From NCBI GenBank assembly GCA_002432095.1, contig DJFQ01000261.1, forward strand, positions 1 to 6,967: a stretch of 6,967 nucleotides of DNA, read 5' to 3'. Made by a program: the position numbers and the translations under genes. Source of the DNA: Marinagarivorans sp. UBA5868 (lineage in GTDB: Bacteria > Pseudomonadota > Gammaproteobacteria > Pseudomonadales > Cellvibrionaceae). Below the pieces are notes generated by a model. The model saw only the letters and a list, made by a program, of their open reading frames with translations. It was not told where the DNA came from and ran no database searches. Positions within the stretch are counted from its first letter, which is position 1. The number at the start of each line of letters is the position of its first letter. Shown one piece after another: positions 5,396 through 6,967 of this stretch.

Positions 5396-6967
5396 ATTTC
5401 CAAACTTCGCGGTTGTTCCTTGGCGATTTCCAAACGGAAAGTTGTATTCGCGGCAGAGGGATCCAAGGTCAGATCACCATTATGGCGACGCGCAATCGCA
5501 CGTGATAAAGATAGCCCCATGCCTGTACCATTTTGTTTTTTCTTGGTACTAAAAAAAGGCGTCATAATTTTTTCCGTCAAACTTGCGTCTATGCCGCTGC
5601 CGCTATCCACCACCGTCATCATCACGCTGCCTTGCTGATCCTCCAGGGTGATTTTGATCCAGGGTTTCTTACTGTCGGCGATTGCTTCCAGCGAATTATT
5701 CACAAGGTTCACCACCACCTGCATAATCTGAATCGGATAACAGCAAACCATAATGTCCTTGCCAGGTAACTCCATACGCATTTCTATTTCTGATCGCTGG
5801 AGTCGCAACTGACATATTTTCAGCGCGTCCTGAATCAGTTTCTGCATACTGGCCTGTTCAACGTTGCCCGGATCTATACCAGCGACGGTTTTCAATCCGC
5901 GCACAATGTTTGAAATACCCTTAGCCATCCTTTCAATGTCGTCCGCCGATTGCAGCACCCGCTCATCGGTAAGCTTACTCAACTGCACTGCGCGCTTTAG
6001 AATATCAGTGTTTGCGGTAATGACATTTAACGGCGTGTTAATCTCGTGCGAAATTCCTGCGGCGATTTCACCCAATGCAGAAAACCGCGAATAGCGCGAT
6101 AATTCTTCCTGCTGAGACAAAATAATCTGCTGGTCTTTCAGCCGCTCGGTGACATCAAAAATAGACAAAATCACGTGAATGTGCCGATCGGCTTTTAATT
6201 CAACCCGCGCAGTGCGAATTTCAAACGTAAGCTCTTGTCCATCCGGGGTCGGCGCAACGCAAGTGAAGGACGTTTCTTTACCGGATTCAATGGCTGCGGC
6301 GAGATCATTCATTGAACGGCCTTTACTGTGCATACCGGAGATTTGAAAAAATTGCGCCAAATCATTCCCGATAAACTGGCTGGGCTGGCAACCGAGGGTA
6401 GTTGCAAATGGTTCCGAACAGAATGAAACCACCATGCCATCGTCGTGATCTTCCAAAATCACCGTGCCGCTGTTTGCTGATGCAATCGCCTGACGGAACA
6501 ATTCCAATTGACGTTCGCGCACCGCTCGATCAGTGATATCCAAGGAGATAGTACAAACGGAATAGGGCCTATTGCGAGTATTGAAAAGGACAAATTTAGA
6601 TGATGTCCAAAATCGTGTCTGACCTTCAATGTCGTGGCGCTCTTCAAGCTGCAGAGCTTCTTCACGCTTTAATACTTCAAAATCTTTTTCACGGATTTGT
6701 TTCGCAACTTCTTTACCGAATAATTCATCATCCGTACAACCGACAACATCCTCCAATTTTTTGCCCGTGACTTCGCAAAACCGATTATTGGCAAACAGGT
6801 AAACCCCCGAGAGGTCTTTCATGCTCACCATGGCCGGGGTATTGTCGATAATGCTCGACAACCGGCTTTTCATGATTTGCGATTCCTCCAAAGCCATGGT
6901 GATCTCGGTGTTGTCGATAAAACTCACCACAGCACCGGCGACCAAATTTTTATCTCCGAGGAATACC
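5392..6967 (-). CDS. Multi-PAS sensor histidine kinase (5' partial, runs off the right edge)
   Basis: At least 525 codons of a cytosolic-looking sensor kinase with no membrane segment in the visible part. The frame stays open to the window edge. The first residues (GAVVSFIDNTEIT) are the classic end of a PAS domain, so a TTG at 6943-6945 is unlikely to be the true start. Counting from that TTG as residue 1, a second PAS covers about 26-137 (ending CTISLDITDR) and a third about 151-268 (ending SIFDVTERLK). A short coiled linker leads to a HisKA-type dimerisation domain with GISHEINTPLNVI, phosphoacceptor H300. The HATPase domain follows: N-box VVNLVNNSLEAI (411-422), G1 VDSGSGID (446-453), F-box TPFFSTK (462-468) and G2 GTGMGL (473-478). 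All catalytic boxes are intact, so an active kinase is expected. The PAS ligand or cofactor cannot be told. No receiver is fused; the separate receiver gene follows with an ATGA overlap. The promoter is outside the window. Confidence 0.95.
   Translation of the reverse strand, partial: VFLGDKNLVAGAVVSFIDNTEITMALEESQIMKSRLSSIIDNTPAMVSMKDLSGVYLFANNRFCEVTGKKLEDVVGCTDDELFGKEVAKQIREKDFEVLKREEALQLEERHDIEGQTRFWTSSKFVLFNTRNRPYSVCTISLDITDRAVRERQLELFRQAIASANSGTVILEDHDDGMVVSFCSEPFATTLGCQPSQFIGNDLAQFFQISGMHSKGRSMNDLAAAIESGKETSFTCVAPTPDGQELTFEIRTARVELKADRHIHVILSIFDVTERLKDQQIILSQQEELSRYSRFSALGEIAAGISHEINTPLNVITANTDILKRAVQLSKLTDERVLQSADDIERMAKGISNIVRGLKTVAGIDPGNVEQASMQKLIQDALKICQLRLQRSEIEMRMELPGKDIMVCCYPIQIMQVVVNLVNNSLEAIADSKKPWIKITLEDQQGSVMMTVVDSGSGIDASLTEKIMTPFFSTKKKQNGTGMGLSLSRAIARRHNGDLTLDPSAANTTFRLEIAKEQPRSLEI

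Noticed and set aside
1..6967. Search for CRISPR arrays, tRNA genes, transposase genes, integrase sites and phage genes
   Set aside because: No regularly spaced repeats, cloverleaf-like sequence, terminal inverted repeats with a transposase, or phage-type proteins were seen by eye.

Overview
The window looks like chromosomal DNA of a Gram-negative gammaproteobacterium with moderate GC content. The RecQ is of the long type (717 residues, with an added C-terminal helix-turn-helix region) that I associate with pseudomonad and Cellvibrio-like lineages. The secreted matrixin-type protease with a CARDB-like tail would suit a polymer-degrading or surface-active bacterium. The taxonomic placement is inference; nothing in the window fixes it.

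Layout, left to right. (1) Positions 3-221 (+) hold the C-terminal end of an Arg/Glu/Gln/Pro-rich protein that starts outside the window. Its frame is supported by small repeats that differ mostly at third codon positions. A strong hairpin terminator at 227-260 follows and can serve both strands. (2) A minus-strand secreted pair comes next. The upstream gene (1448-2530) encodes a signal-peptide-bearing, matrixin-like zinc metalloprotease with a C-terminal CARDB-like domain. Downstream, after a terminator-like hairpin, lies 280-1380, a secreted, C-terminally membrane-anchored protein with an unrecognised N-terminal beta-rich domain, an acidic linker and a Pro-rich stem. (3) A 322-bp intergenic region (2531-2852) separates the protease gene from divergent recQ. 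It carries three dyad symmetries, including a perfect 18-bp palindrome. (4) recQ (2853-5006, +) is a complete RecQ DNA helicase with an extra C-terminal domain. (5) A minus-strand two-component pair follows. A multi-PAS histidine kinase (5392 to beyond the right edge) overlaps by ATGA a single-domain receiver protein (5003-5395). The receiver's stop codon overlaps the recQ stop codon tail to tail within TTAA.

How the genes may work together. The kinase and receiver are almost certainly translationally coupled and form a phosphotransfer pair without a DNA-binding output in the window. The protease and the anchored protein are plausibly functional partners. The anchored protein's N-terminal domain has a strand pattern that loosely recalls netrin/TIMP-like domains, which would give a bacterial metalloprotease/partner pair; this is a hypothesis needing a structure search. 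RecQ is a housekeeping DNA-repair helicase with no obvious link to its neighbours. No tRNA, rRNA, CRISPR array, insertion sequence or phage gene was seen.
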